Assembly (NCBI RefSeq): GCF_002056795.1
Contig: NZ_CP020104.1
Span: forward strand, 5,279,501-5,343,500
From: Spirosoma aerolatum
GTDB lineage: Bacteria > Bacteroidota > Bacteroidia > Cytophagales > Spirosomataceae
DNA: 64,000 bases
Direction: 5' to 3'
Shown: positions 1 through 9,345 of the stretch, in pieces
Position numbering within the stretch: the first letter of the stretch is position 1
Layout: each line of letters begins with the position of its first letter
Notes under the pieces: model-generated
Told to the model about the DNA's origin: nothing
Seen by the model: only the letters and a program-made list of their open reading frames with translations
Databases searched by the model: none
Program-made: the position numbers and the translations under genes

Positions 1-30
1 ATCCTTTATCGTAACAGGGGTGTTTTTCAT
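1..30 (-). CDS. LacI-family transcriptional regulator, N-terminal fragment (runs off left edge)
   Basis: Read on the minus strand from an ATG at 30-28, the first ten codons give MKNTPVTIKD and stay open to the window edge. The V-T-I-K-D stretch is the usual opening of the LacI/GalR DNA-binding helix-turn-helix, which typically continues as IA..AGVS. Only ten residues are visible, so the family call rests on that start plus the LacI-type palindrome at 171-182 in the divergent upstream region. If right, the protein is a cytoplasmic sugar-responsive repressor or activator that probably controls its own promoter. Confidence 0.5.
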   Translation of the reverse strand, partial: MKNTPVTIKD

Positions 31-170
31 GATGACAGAACGCGATTATCAAGTATAACTTTTAGAAGAAAGTCTCCTCAAGATACCTTAAACTAACTAA
101 AATATCAGCAAAACCAGGCAATAAGTTAGTTTAAAAAAATTTAAACATTTTAAGTCTAGGTTTCTTTTAT

Positions 171-182
171 GCAAACGTTTGC
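171..182. promoter_or_regulatory. LacI-type operator palindrome
   Basis: A perfect 12-bp palindrome, GCAAACGTTTGC, with a central CG. It is typical of LacI/GalR and CcpA-like operators. A further GCGTTTGC lies at 187-194, and the block is flanked by ATGCAA and TTGCAT. It sits about 140 bp upstream of the LacI-like start at 30 and 270 bp upstream of the sigma-factor gene at 455. Autoregulation of the LacI-like gene is the simplest reading. The rest of 31-454 is AT-rich and holds no gene I can support. Confidence 0.5.
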
Positions 183-454
183 GGTAGCGTTTGCGGAATC
201 GATTGCATAAAAACAAGTCCAATTAAAGGGAAATTCGCCTTGACAAGTTGTACTAAGAGGGTATATTAGTATATAATACCCAGAAGAATAGCCTTAAGCA
301 TAACTTTTCGGGCATAGCGCAATTCCATAGCCTTTTAGCCTAGAATTGTACTTTATCGCGATAAGCCACAAAGCAGCTTTAATAAATAGCGACTCTTCTG
401 CCAAAAGCTGTTTCACACAGTATAGCTCGTTTACCCTTTTCCAGACATACGATT

Positions 455-1048
455 ATGGCTAGGTTGGCCTTTGTTCCTACTGATGAAGTTCTTCTTGCTC
501 AACTCTGGCTCCGGTTCAAAGCGGGTGATGGGCAGGCGTTCAATCAATTAATCAAGAAGCGTTACCGGGTGCTGTTTACCTATGCTACCCGCTTTACCCA
601 GAATCACGAGTTAATCAAAGACTGTATTCAGGAATTGTTTCTGGAGCTTTGGTATCGGCGGGCCAATGTGGTCGAAACCGACTATGTGACCATCTACCTC
701 ATCAAAGCCTTACGCAACAACCTGTTTCGACTACTCAAAAAAGAAACGGGTCGGGAAACGCTGCTGGAAGACTGGGAGGCAACGGGTGCCTTGCTAACCG
801 ACGGCCGTACGTATGAAAGCGACTGGATACTTGACGAATTCAGTACGGAAAAAGAAAATCGCCTGCGGCAACTCATCGACAAGCTTCCAGCCCGGCAGCA
901 GGAAGTTATCTTTCTCAAATTTTACAAGGGTCTATCGAACGAAACCATTGCCCAGATGATGGATGTAGAGCGCCAAACCGTCGCCAATTTCCTGTATCGG
1001 GCTTTGGGAACCATGAAATCAACCCTACGCACGCAGGCGTTTGCCTAA
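455..1048 (+). CDS. RNA polymerase ECF sigma-70 factor
   Basis: A 197-aa alternative sigma factor. Region 2 is visible at about residues 27-72, including DCIQELFLELW, which matches the -10-recognition helix of ECF factors. Region 4 is at about 137-192, with LPARQQEVIFLKFYKGLSN followed by the helix-turn-helix EIAQMM-like segment. The length is normal for the Bacteroidota ECF type that often works with a FecR-like anti-sigma factor. No FecR or TonB receptor gene is adjacent, so it is an orphan here. The next gene on the strand starts about 240 bp later, and co-transcription is not evident. Confidence 0.9.
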   Translation: MARLAFVPTDEVLLAQLWLRFKAGDGQAFNQLIKKRYRVLFTYATRFTQNHELIKDCIQELFLELWYRRANVVETDYVTIYLIKALRNNLFRLLKKETGRETLLEDWEATGALLTDGRTYESDWILDEFSTEKENRLRQLIDKLPARQQEVIFLKFYKGLSNETIAQMMDVERQTVANFLYRALGTMKSTLRTQAFA

Positions 1049-1117
1049 ATGATTGAATTGTCGTTTTTTGCGCCAGCCTTTATTCAATCATTCAACAATT
1101 CTTTCATTCAATCATCA
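1047..1117. repeat. Imperfect palindromic TTCAATCATTCAA element, copy 1
   Basis: Starting at the sigma-factor stop codon is an AT-rich imperfect inverted repeat built from TGATTGAAT and ATTCAATCA units around a GCGCCAGCC-like centre. The right half (about 1068-1115) resembles the centre and right arm of the long palindrome inserted in the RNase P RNA gene at 60702-60804: GCGC-AGCC, then TATTCAATCATTCAA, then a second TCATTCAAT unit. It looks like a decayed copy of the same dispersed element. The remainder of 1118-1290 contains no recognisable gene. Confidence 0.6.
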
Positions 1118-1290
1118 ACTACTCTCCACGTCGGATTTGTGTAAAACAATCTCTTATTTGTGTATTTATCGTCGCTGGTTTAAATCCTATTTTTGCTCCC
1201 GATTAGTCAATACGTATTTCGTACCTGACCGATAGCTTTTTACGACTATATTGTTGATTAGCTGTTCGTCAACCACTTATCCGGGAGTTT

Positions 1291-4200
1291 ATGCGACGAA
1301 TACCGCCGATACCGTTTACTTACCCCTATCTAGTACTGCTGGCAAGCCTGCTTGGCTGTTGTGCTGTCGGTTTCCTGCAAAGCTGTAGCCATGTCGACAA
1401 ACCTGTAGCCATTCTCCAATTGGCTGATAAGCTACCCGAAACCGTCGATTATAACCTGCACGTTAAGCCGATTCTGTCTGACAAATGCTTCTTTTGCCAT
1501 GGCCCCGACAAGAATAGTCAGAAAGCTGGGCTGGAACTAGCCACCCGCGAAGGGGCATTGGCGGCTTTGAAAAAAACGAACGGTAAACATGCCATCGTTC
1601 CGGGCAATCTGGCGAACAGTGAAGTCTATCACCGGATCATCACGACCGACGAACACGAGATGATGCCGCCCAAAGCCTCGAACCGGGTTCTGTCGGATTA
1701 CGAAAAAGCAATTCTCGTTAAGTGGATCGAACAGGGGGCCGAATACAAACCCCACTGGGCGCTGATCAAACCCAAACAGTCGGAGTTGCCGACCGTTTCC
1801 AATACCCGCTGGCCTAAAAACCCGATTGACTATTTCATCTTGCACAAACTGGACGAAAAGGGACTGAAACCTTCGCCCGAAGCCGACAAGGAAACGCTGC
1901 TCCGCCGGGTAACCCTCGACTTAACCGGATTACCTCCTACGCTCAATGAAATCGACGCGTTTCTGGCCGATCATTCGCCTAATGCCTATGAGAAAGTAGT
2001 CGATCGGTTACTACAATCGCCCCACTATGGCGAGAAAATGGCCGTCGACTGGCTCGATCTGGCTCGCTATGCCGATACGCACGGCTACACCGTTGATCGT
2101 TACCGACCCATGTGGCCCTGGCGCGACTGGGTGATTCAGGCATTCAACCGTAATCAGCCATTCAGCCAGTTTCTGACCTGGCAACTGGCTGGCGACTTGC
2201 TTCCCCATCGCAACAACGACCCGACCTCCCACGAACAACGGCTGGCTACGGCCTTCAACCGCAATCATTCGCAGAACATGGAGGGGGGGATTATCAACGA
2301 AGAATTCCGGGTCGAATACGTTGCCGACCGAACCAACACACTCGGCACGGCCATGCTGGGCCTTACCGTCGAATGCGCCCGCTGCCATGACCATAAGTTC
2401 GACCCCATTTCGCAGAAAGATTATTATAGTCTGTTCGCCTTTTTTAACAACGTCGATGAGATCGGGCAAATCTCCTGGGACGATGCCATGCCCGTGCCAA
2501 CCATGCTCCTCTCCGACAAAAAACAGGATAGTTTGCTGGCCTTCATCGATACTCGCATCAAAACGGGCGAACAGTCGTTAAACAAAATTATATCGACCGA
2601 AAAACGGAGCCTTGCAAAGTGGAAAGCTGCTAATCATAATACCGTGACATTCGACCCAAAGAAAGGTTTACAGGCCCGGTTTACATTCGACAAGCTGGTT
2701 AATGGCCAGTTTGTCAGCGAGGTATCGCCTGTCGATAAAGGCACCGTCGTCGATCCGGTACTGGCAGCCGGAAAGTTCGGGCAGGCATTCCAATCCAATG
2801 GCGATGACATTTTGAATTTAGGTAAAGTAGGCATCTTTAACCGTGCACAACCTTTCTCCATTGGCGTCTGGGTCAACATTCCGAACGGATTGAATAAAGG
2901 GGTCATTCTGCACAAAGGTCAGGGCGATATTCTCTACAATTTCCGAGGGTATTTCCTGAATATACGCGATGGGAAAGCCGAACTTCGGATGGCGCACACC
3001 TGGCCGTATAACAGCATCAATCGGGTAAGCCAGCAACCCCTCCCCAAACAAAAATGGGTTCATCTCACCATGACCTACGATGGATCGAGTAAAGCCAATG
3101 GGTTGAAGCTGTATCTGGATGGCCGGGAAATGCCCATGACCACCGAACGGGACAACCTGTATAAAGACATTACGTTTGCCCGATCGCTGAGCAAGGATCA
3201 ACCCGGTTTGCAGGTAGGAGCCGACATGCGAGGTACGGGCATCAAAAACGGGCTGGTCGATGAATTAGTCGTCTACAACCGTGAGCTGACGGCCCCGGAA
3301 GTTACCCTACTGGCTCAATCGTCGGGTAGTAGCTCACCCATCTCTACCACCGTATCGGAACCTAACGCGTTGCTAACCTATTACCTGACAAACGTATCGG
3401 TTCCATATCAGCAACAGCGGGAAGCCCTCCAGCAGCTACGCACCGAGCGTAATCGGCAGGTCGAAGCTGTTCCTGAGCTGATGGTGATGGAAGAAATGAA
3501 AACGCCCCGCCCGACATACCTCCTCAAACGCGGGGTATACGACGCCCACGGCGAACGCGTTCGACCCGATGTGCCAGCCAGTATCTTACCGTTTCCAGCC
3601 AATTTCCCGCGCAATCGACTCGGTCTGGCCCAATGGCTGCTGCACCCCGACAATCCGCTGACGGCCCGTGTAGTGGTCAACCGCTATTGGCAAACCTATT
3701 TTGGTACAGGTCTACAAAAATCATCCAACAATTTTGGCAATCAGGGTGGGCTTCCCTCCCACCCTGAACTCCTCGACTGGCTGGCGATTAACTTCCGGGA
3801 ATCCAACTGGAACATGAAAGCCATGCAAAAGCTGATTGTCATGTCAGCTACCTATCGACAATCATCACGCGCAACGAAGGAAAGCCTCCGGCAAGACCCG
3901 GAAAACGTCTGGCTGTCGCGTGGCCCAATGTCGCGTTTAACGGCTGAGATGGTTCGCGACAACGCGCTGGCCGCCAGTGGGTTGCTATCCGCTAAAATTG
4001 GTGGCCCCAGCGTAAAACCTTACCAGCCCGAAGGGCTATGGGCCGTCAACAACACCACCTATGAGCAGGACAAGGGCGAAAGTTTGTATCGACGAAGTTT
4101 GTATACGTTCTGGCGCCGGACGAACCCGCCCCCGTCGATGAATACCTTCGATGCGCCCTCCCGTAGCTATTGTGTCGTCCAGCGACAGAAAACCAGTACA

Positions 4201-4542
4201 CCCCTGCAAGCACTGGTTTTACTCAATGATCCGCAGTTTGTCGAAGCCGCTAAAGTCGTTGCCGAACGTTCATTTACACGTTCCACAACTCGCTCAGAAC
4301 GACTTACAAACCTGTTCCGTCTGTTAACAAGCCGTAAACCGATTCCGAACGAAATGGCTATTCTGAACCGATTGTATGAGCAGGAATACCAGAAATTCAA
4401 AAAAAATCCGGCCAAAATGAACGGCTGGTTGCAGGCAGGCGAATACAAGCTGACAGAAAATACGGATAAACCTGCGCTGGCTGCGGGGGCCGTCGTTGCC
4501 AGCACGGTTATGAACTCAGAGGCATTTATTACCAAACATTAA
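1291..4542 (+). CDS. PSCyt1/DUF1549-LamG-DUF1553 cytochrome-type lipoprotein
   Basis: A 1083-aa exported protein of the type first recognised in Planctomycetes. The N-terminus is a hydrophobic signal with a lipobox-like FLQSC ending at Cys32. A class-I c-type haem motif CFFCH is at residues 66-70 (PSCyt1). DUF1549 (PSCyt2) follows at about 175-390 and carries a second CARCH motif. A LamG-like lectin fold is at about 470-680, and DUF1553 (PSD1) fills the C-terminal third. It is probably periplasmic or outer-membrane anchored. The DUF1501 gene follows after 26 bp (or 5 bp from its alternative start), the standard pairing. The exact substrate is unknown; a role with polysaccharide or organic matter breakdown is often proposed. 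Confidence 0.88.
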   Translation: MRRIPPIPFTYPYLVLLASLLGCCAVGFLQSCSHVDKPVAILQLADKLPETVDYNLHVKPILSDKCFFCHGPDKNSQKAGLELATREGALAALKKTNGKHAIVPGNLANSEVYHRIITTDEHEMMPPKASNRVLSDYEKAILVKWIEQGAEYKPHWALIKPKQSELPTVSNTRWPKNPIDYFILHKLDEKGLKPSPEADKETLLRRVTLDLTGLPPTLNEIDAFLADHSPNAYEKVVDRLLQSPHYGEKMAVDWLDLARYADTHGYTVDRYRPMWPWRDWVIQAFNRNQPFSQFLTWQLAGDLLPHRNNDPTSHEQRLATAFNRNHSQNMEGGIINEEFRVEYVADRTNTLGTAMLGLTVECARCHDHKFDPISQKDYYSLFAFFNNVDEIGQISWDDAMPVPTMLLSDKKQDSLLAFIDTRIKTGEQSLNKIISTEKRSLAKWKAANHNTVTFDPKKGLQARFTFDKLVNGQFVSEVSPVDKGTVVDPVLAAGKFGQAFQSNGDDILNLGKVGIFNRAQPFSIGVWVNIPNGLNKGVILHKGQGDILYNFRGYFLNIRDGKAELRMAHTWPYNSINRVSQQPLPKQKWVHLTMTYDGSSKANGLKLYLDGREMPMTTERDNLYKDITFARSLSKDQPGLQVGADMRGTGIKNGLVDELVVYNRELTAPEVTLLAQSSGSSSPISTTVSEPNALLTYYLTNVSVPYQQQREALQQLRTERNRQVEAVPELMVMEEMKTPRPTYLLKRGVYDAHGERVRPDVPASILPFPANFPRNRLGLAQWLLHPDNPLTARVVVNRYWQTYFGTGLQKSSNNFGNQGGLPSHPELLDWLAINFRESNWNMKAMQKLIVMSATYRQSSRATKESLRQDPENVWLSRGPMSRLTAEMVRDNALAASGLLSAKIGGPSVKPYQPEGLWAVNNTTYEQDKGESLYRRSLYTFWRRTNPPPSMNTFDAPSRSYCVVQRQKTSTPLQALVLLNDPQFVEAAKVVAERSFTRSTTRSERLTNLFRLLTSRKPIPNEMAILNRLYEQEYQKFKKNPAKMNGWLQAGEYKLTENTDKPALAAGAVVASTVMNSEAFITKH

Positions 4543-4568
4543 CTAGGTTGTCATTGAATGACAACTTA

Positions 4569-6026
4569 ATGACGATGAACGATAAACGCATACAAAGTCT
4601 GGCCGATACGTTTACCCGGCGGTCATTTTTGACAAAGGCGGGTATTGGCCTGGGGTCGCTGGCATTAGGGTCTTTGCTGCCCGGAAATCTGTTTTCGACT
4701 CCGTCGCCAACGTCGTCCGTTCCGCTTGTTCCGCACCGGTCTCCCAAAGCCAAACGGATTGTGTACCTGTGTCAAAGCGGTGGTCCGTCCCAGCTCGAAC
4801 TGTTCGACTACAAGCCGTATCTGGAAAAGATGCACGGCAAAGACCTGCCCGAATCGGTCCGCAAAGGGCAGCGCCTGACGAGTATGAGTGCTCAGCAATC
4901 CTCGTTACCGCTGGTTCGCTCCCCCTATGCCTTTGCCCAGCACGGCCAGAGTGGTGCCTGGGTGAGTGAGTTAATGCCTCACACCAGCCGGGTGACCGAC
5001 GATCTGTGTTTTATCAAGTCGATGTTTACCGAACAGATCAATCATGACCCGGCACTGACATTCTTCCAGACTGGTAACCAACTGGCCGGTCGGCCCAGCA
5101 TTGGCTCCTGGATTAGTTATGGCCTGGGGTCCGCCAACGAGAACTTACCCGCCTTCATCGTACTGGTTTCGAAAAATGCCCCGCAGGATCAGCCCCTCTA
5201 TGCCCGGCTTTGGGGCAATGGCTTTCTACCGTCCAAACATCAGGGGGTGCAATTTCGATCCGGTGCCGATCCGGTATTGTATCTGAACAATCCATCGGGA
5301 TACACTACGGCCGACCGACGCTATATGCTCGATGCACTCAAAGACCTCAACCAGGTACAGGAAGAACTCTACGGCGACCCGGAAGTAGCCAACCACATTG
5401 CTCAGTACGAAATGGCCTTTCGGATGCAAACGTCCGTACCAGAAGTCAACGACTTATCCGACGAACCCGATTGGGTATTTGACCTATATGGTCCTGAAGC
5501 CCGTAATCCAGGAACGTTTGCCGCGAATTGCCTCATGGCCCGTCGATTGCTGGAGCGGGATGTCAAGTTTGTGCAACTCTATCACCAGGGTTGGGACCAA
5601 CATGGCGACTTACCCAAGGGAATCCGTCGTCAGTGTCAGGCAACCGACCAGCCTTCGGCCGCGTTGGTTCAGGATTTGAAACAACGGGGATTGCTCGATG
5701 ATACCATCGTTGTGTGGGGTGGTGAATTTGGACGTACCAACTATTCACAGGGGAAACTGACAAAGGACAATTACGGTCGCGATCACCATCCGCGCTGTTT
5801 CACCGTCTGGATGGCAGGTGGCGGTGTAAAACCGGGAATTACCTATGGCGAAACGGATGAATTCGGGTACAACATTGCCCATAACCCCGTGCATGTACAT
5901 GATTTCCAGGCAACGCTGCTCCACCTGATGGGCATCGACCACGAAAAACTAACCTACGAATTCCAGGGCCGTCGCTTCCGTCTGACCGATGTTGAAGGCA
6001 AAATTGTGAAAGGAATTTTAGCGTAA
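4569..6026 (+). CDS. DUF1501 family exported protein
   Basis: A 485-aa protein with a twin-arginine signal (TRRSFLTKAG) about 15 residues from the chosen ATG at 4569. An in-frame TTG at 4548 would add seven residues. The body is the DUF1501 domain, related to the alkaline phosphatase/sulfatase fold, with typical blocks such as CQSGGPSQLELFDYKP near the start and WGGEFGRTNYSQG in the C-terminal third. It is the regular partner of the preceding DUF1549/DUF1553 protein. The biochemical reaction is not established. It is probably folded in the cytoplasm and exported by Tat. Confidence 0.88.
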   Translation: MTMNDKRIQSLADTFTRRSFLTKAGIGLGSLALGSLLPGNLFSTPSPTSSVPLVPHRSPKAKRIVYLCQSGGPSQLELFDYKPYLEKMHGKDLPESVRKGQRLTSMSAQQSSLPLVRSPYAFAQHGQSGAWVSELMPHTSRVTDDLCFIKSMFTEQINHDPALTFFQTGNQLAGRPSIGSWISYGLGSANENLPAFIVLVSKNAPQDQPLYARLWGNGFLPSKHQGVQFRSGADPVLYLNNPSGYTTADRRYMLDALKDLNQVQEELYGDPEVANHIAQYEMAFRMQTSVPEVNDLSDEPDWVFDLYGPEARNPGTFAANCLMARRLLERDVKFVQLYHQGWDQHGDLPKGIRRQCQATDQPSAALVQDLKQRGLLDDTIVVWGGEFGRTNYSQGKLTKDNYGRDHHPRCFTVWMAGGGVKPGITYGETDEFGYNIAHNPVHVHDFQATLLHLMGIDHEKLTYEFQGRRFRLTDVEGKIVKGILA

Positions 6027-6057
6027 TCAACCATCACCCTTACCCTTATTTTGACCA

Positions 6058-7158
6058 ATGAATCAGCCTCAAACCCGCCGAACGTTTCTTAAACAGTCAA
6101 CAGCAGCCGTTGCTAGCTCGATGGTAATCAATCTTATTGGTTACGCCCGAAATCCAGACAGTGATGTGATTGGTCATGGTGCGTATCGTTACCGCGTCAA
6201 TAAGGAATGGGGCATACTCGACCCAGCCAAAACGCCTGTGTTTAACTGCCATGAAATGGTCAAAGACTCGAAAGGGCGGCTGATTATGATCAACGATGAG
6301 GTCAAAAACAACATTCTGGTCTACGATAAATCGGGAAAATTGCTCGATTCGTGGGGTACTCGCTACCCCGGTGGACATGGCCTCACGCTAGCCAGCGAAG
6401 GGGGCGAAGACGTCCTGTTCATTACGGACTGTGGCTATTTCTTTGGGCGCGACAACAAATGGCACGCACAATCGGGTGGCATTTTCAAGACAACCCTTGA
6501 TGGCAGCCTGCTCTTCAGCATTGGTCACCCGTCGACCATTGGCATCTACAAACCCGATCAGAAATTCATGCCGACCGAAGTTGCCGTTGCGCCCAACGGT
6601 GATTTCTACGTGGCCGATGGCTATGGTTCCGACTACATCATTCAATACAATCATCAGGGCCAATACATCCGCCATTTTGGAGGCCATAACAACGCCAATC
6701 CCGATCATAACCTCAACAACGCCCACGGAGTAGCGGTTGATCTACGACAACCCAATAACCCCAAACTCATCTGTACCTCGCGGGAAGACAACGCCTTCAA
6801 ATTCTTCACCCTCGACGGAAAATACCTCGAAACCGTTCAACTTCCCGGAGCGTATGTTTGTCGGCCTGTAATTAATGGAGAGAACATTTACGCGGGTGTA
6901 TGCTGGTCGAAATCACGGGAAACAGGCAAGCGATTCGACAATTCAGGCTTTGTGACCATTCTGGACAAGAACAATCGAGTGGTGTCAAATCCGGGCGGAA
7001 CACAACCTGAATACAAAAACGGAGCGCTCCAGCAACTCTATCAGGACGGCAACACGTTCTACCACGGCCACGACGTGTGCGTTGATGAAGACCATAATCT
7101 ATACGTCTGCCAGTGGAACGCCAAACGAACCTATCCCATCAAGCTGGAGCGCGTGTAA
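6058..7158 (+). CDS. Tat-exported NHL-repeat beta-propeller protein
   Basis: A 366-aa protein beginning with a Tat signal (TRRTFLKQSTAAVASS). Repeated blades of NHL type follow, for example PTEVAVAPNGDFYVADGYG and the later AHGVAVDLRQPNNPKL and HGHDVCVDEDHNLYVCQW. These give a six-bladed propeller suited to ligand binding or a peptidyl-glycine lyase-like reaction. It starts 31 bp after the DUF1501 stop and is probably the third gene of the operon. It ends inside a strong inverted repeat. The function is inferred only at fold level. Confidence 0.8.
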   Translation: MNQPQTRRTFLKQSTAAVASSMVINLIGYARNPDSDVIGHGAYRYRVNKEWGILDPAKTPVFNCHEMVKDSKGRLIMINDEVKNNILVYDKSGKLLDSWGTRYPGGHGLTLASEGGEDVLFITDCGYFFGRDNKWHAQSGGIFKTTLDGSLLFSIGHPSTIGIYKPDQKFMPTEVAVAPNGDFYVADGYGSDYIIQYNHQGQYIRHFGGHNNANPDHNLNNAHGVAVDLRQPNNPKLICTSREDNAFKFFTLDGKYLETVQLPGAYVCRPVINGENIYAGVCWSKSRETGKRFDNSGFVTILDKNNRVVSNPGGTQPEYKNGALQQLYQDGNTFYHGHDVCVDEDHNLYVCQWNAKRTYPIKLERV

Positions 7159-7230
7159 TTTTTTTCGACAGGATTAACAAGATTAAACAGGTTTGGGTTT
7201 TAACCTATTGAAATCCTGTCGAAAAAAATT
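7157..7230. terminator. 19-bp perfect inverted repeat after the NHL gene
   Basis: Arms at 7157-7175 and 7212-7230 are perfect reverse complements, AATTTTTTTCGACAGGATT and its complement, with a 36-nt loop. The left arm overlaps the stop codon of the NHL gene. The run of A/T at the base allows it to act as a terminator in both directions. The ACAGGATTAACAAGATTAA sequence at 7169-7187 resembles a repeated intergenic motif I associate with several bacterial genomes, so it may also be a mobile palindrome. Confidence 0.6.
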
Positions 7231-7342
7231 AGTCCAGTGCCTATTGAGCCTCAATTTGAGCAAAAACAGGAAGAGTCTTGAGGTAAGTCATTTCTGGAGC
7301 AGGCCGGTTGGTTGACCTTTGAGTCAATTAAACCATTGCACT

Positions 7343-7762
7343 ATGAAACACAGAGAGCCTGTTTCGAACATTATGACCCGCACGGTATTCACCGTCAACC
7401 TCAACGATGACCTCCACCAGGTTATTGACCTCATCAATCACCACAAAATCAGACATGTGCCTGTTATCGACGCCAATGAAATCGTTGGCATGATCAGCAA
7501 AACGGACGTCAACCGATTGACGTTCAGTTCGCTGTTCGAAGGCCAGGAAGATGCCGACGAAGCCGTTTTACAGATACTCACGATTGACCAGGTAATGACC
7601 CATAAGCCCCGGACGATTCCCGTCGGTATGACTATTCGGGAAGTAGCCGAAGTGTTTGCCGAAGAAGAATTCCATGCCCTGCCCGTTGTCGACGACGAGA
7701 ATAAACTGGTTGGTATTGTGACAACTACCGATTTGATTCAGTACCTGCTCGATCAGTACTAG
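7343..7762 (+). CDS. Tandem CBS-domain protein
   Basis: A 139-aa protein made of two CBS domains, about residues 8-60 (VSNIMTRTVFTVNL, then HKIRHVPVID) and 75-137 (IDQVMTHKPRTIPVGM, then EFHALPVVDDENKLVGIVTTTDL). Such stand-alone pairs bind adenine nucleotides or related ligands and act as cytoplasmic sensors. I take ATG at 7343 rather than the in-frame TTG at 7319, since the family begins at about MKHREPVSNIM. It is monocistronic. The 181 bp after it contain no gene I can support. Confidence 0.9.
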   Translation: MKHREPVSNIMTRTVFTVNLNDDLHQVIDLINHHKIRHVPVIDANEIVGMISKTDVNRLTFSSLFEGQEDADEAVLQILTIDQVMTHKPRTIPVGMTIREVAEVFAEEEFHALPVVDDENKLVGIVTTTDLIQYLLDQY

Positions 7763-7943
7763 TCCAATTCCTGCTTAACGAGTAGTGATGTCAGTGATAC
7801 ATAACCGGCATCACTACCAGCGTTGTTGTCTGGAACTATACCCTATTCGTCCTATCAGGATTTGCGTAATAGACAGTTAAACAGCCTGATTGACCATGAT
7901 GCATGGTGAATTTGTAGCCTGCATACTCCTGATTTTACGAGCA

Positions 7944-8657
7944 TTACCAGAAAAGACCATAGCGGATGGTGACCAGAGAAGGCGTAGATAAAGTATAAGA
8001 TCCTCTGTGATGGATCAAGGGCGAAATGGGTATTGTTGCATCTATATCCAGATACTTATTCACTCCTAATTGGAGTTGGCTACCAACCTGAAAATACCCA
8101 TATTGTAAAAAATAGAAGGACTCATTTACTTCTCCTTCATTCACAATATGATCCAGCATTTGACCTCTTGAGTATTTCATCAAGTCATATCGTATTCGAT
8201 ATCCCTGGTTGTATTGTGCATTTGCAAACAGAACATTGTGTGTTTGGAAAGCCACGTAATGGCTAAAGAAGCTATGCCGGTCGGCTCGTTGACGCATGTG
8301 CCTTCCTACTGAAAAATAATATCGCACACCAAGAGGCATTTCAACGGTGTATAGCTGGATTCCCTTCTGAAAGCTATAATTCGTCTCCAACCTCCCAACC
8401 AAAGCGAATCCACTCTTCATTTTCTGTTCCATACCTACCTGCAAACCCGCCGTTAGCCAGGTGGGAGCAAAGGAACTTTGTCGAAATAAAGGCAATGTCA
8501 ATCCTGCCTTGATAAGCCGGGTTCGGTTTGGCACGGGTGATGCAAGGGTGTCTGTTGGCTCCTTGCCTGAATCGAAAACTCGGTTAGGCTCTGACAAACT
8601 AGTCTGTGCGCCTGCGCTGGAACAAAAGAGCCATAGAACGGTAAATAGATGTTTCAC
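7944..8657 (-). CDS. Secreted outer-membrane beta-barrel-like protein, uncharacterised
   Basis: A 237-aa protein with a signal peptide (KHLFTVLWLFCSSAGAQ) cleaved after AQ. It is rich in alternating aromatic/polar strands and ends in IRYGLFW, the aromatic terminus typical of outer-membrane barrels. The start is a GTG at 8657, chosen because it places the Lys-His pair directly before the hydrophobic core; another GTG at 8666 is possible. It lies 13 bp downstream of a second barrel gene on the same strand and is probably co-expressed with it. No family name is recognised. Confidence 0.6.
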   Translation of the reverse strand: MKHLFTVLWLFCSSAGAQTSLSEPNRVFDSGKEPTDTLASPVPNRTRLIKAGLTLPLFRQSSFAPTWLTAGLQVGMEQKMKSGFALVGRLETNYSFQKGIQLYTVEMPLGVRYYFSVGRHMRQRADRHSFFSHYVAFQTHNVLFANAQYNQGYRIRYDLMKYSRGQMLDHIVNEGEVNESFYFLQYGYFQVGSQLQLGVNKYLDIDATIPISPLIHHRGSYTLSTPSLVTIRYGLFW

Positions 8658-8670
8658 ACAGATCACACAT

Positions 8671-9300
8671 TTAATTGAATCGATAGACTAACCCCACCTG
8701 CAAATTACGGTTATAGAAGTCATGACGGTAGCCAGCCGTACTGGCTTGGCCAAACGTTAAAAAATCATATTGGGTAAACGAGCGGAAATAACTAAGCTCA
8801 ACTCCCAGGTTCCGAAAAGAATACAAGAGCCGAACGGTCGCACCCACTTCAACGGGGTAACTATTTCGACCAATTTCATCATGCTTCGCCAGCATTATAT
8901 TCAATTCAGGACCAGCATACACGGTTAACTGCCTCATAAGCTGTAGACCGAACTGGGGTGTAAATCCGGCATAGTAATACTTGGCCTGGATACCCACATT
9001 CCCGCTTGTATTCAAAACCCGCACCCCCTTCATCTGAACGTTTGCATCCAGCCTATACACTAGATCAGACTGCAGGTTTTTCTGAAAAAATCCTCCTATA
9101 TAGAATCCGGCAAATGGCCGCATACCAGCCAATGGCCCAATATTATAAGCTCGAACAGCCGTATGCGAATAATTAACTCCCACCCGTAAGCCGACAAAAC
9201 GTCTTGTGTCCGGCTGGTATTTGTAGAAATCAGTACCGCTCTGGGCAAATCCATCCCAGGACAGTACGATAAGTATGACACTCAGATAACCTTTCATCAA
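8671..9300 (-). CDS. Outer-membrane beta-barrel protein, uncharacterised
   Basis: A 209-aa protein with an N-terminal signal peptide (MMKGYLSVILIVLSWDGFAQ). Amphipathic strands follow (RFVGLRVGVNYSHTAV, YYAGFTPQFGLQLM, VEVGATVRLLYSFRN), ending in QVGLVYRFN. The pattern fits a small PorT/OmpW-sized barrel of the outer membrane. It is the upstream member of a two-gene minus-strand unit with 7944-8657. Its function is unknown. Confidence 0.65.
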   Translation of the reverse strand: MMKGYLSVILIVLSWDGFAQSGTDFYKYQPDTRRFVGLRVGVNYSHTAVRAYNIGPLAGMRPFAGFYIGGFFQKNLQSDLVYRLDANVQMKGVRVLNTSGNVGIQAKYYYAGFTPQFGLQLMRQLTVYAGPELNIMLAKHDEIGRNSYPVEVGATVRLLYSFRNLGVELSYFRSFTQYDFLTFGQASTAGYRHDFYNRNLQVGLVYRFN

Positions 9301-9345
9301 CGTAGGCAGGAAAGTACATACACTTCGTTTAGCCCTTGAGGCCCC

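Noticed and set aside
1053..1235. 60-codon frame after the sigma-factor gene
   Set aside because: It is made from the AT-rich palindromic repeat and lacks any conserved feature.
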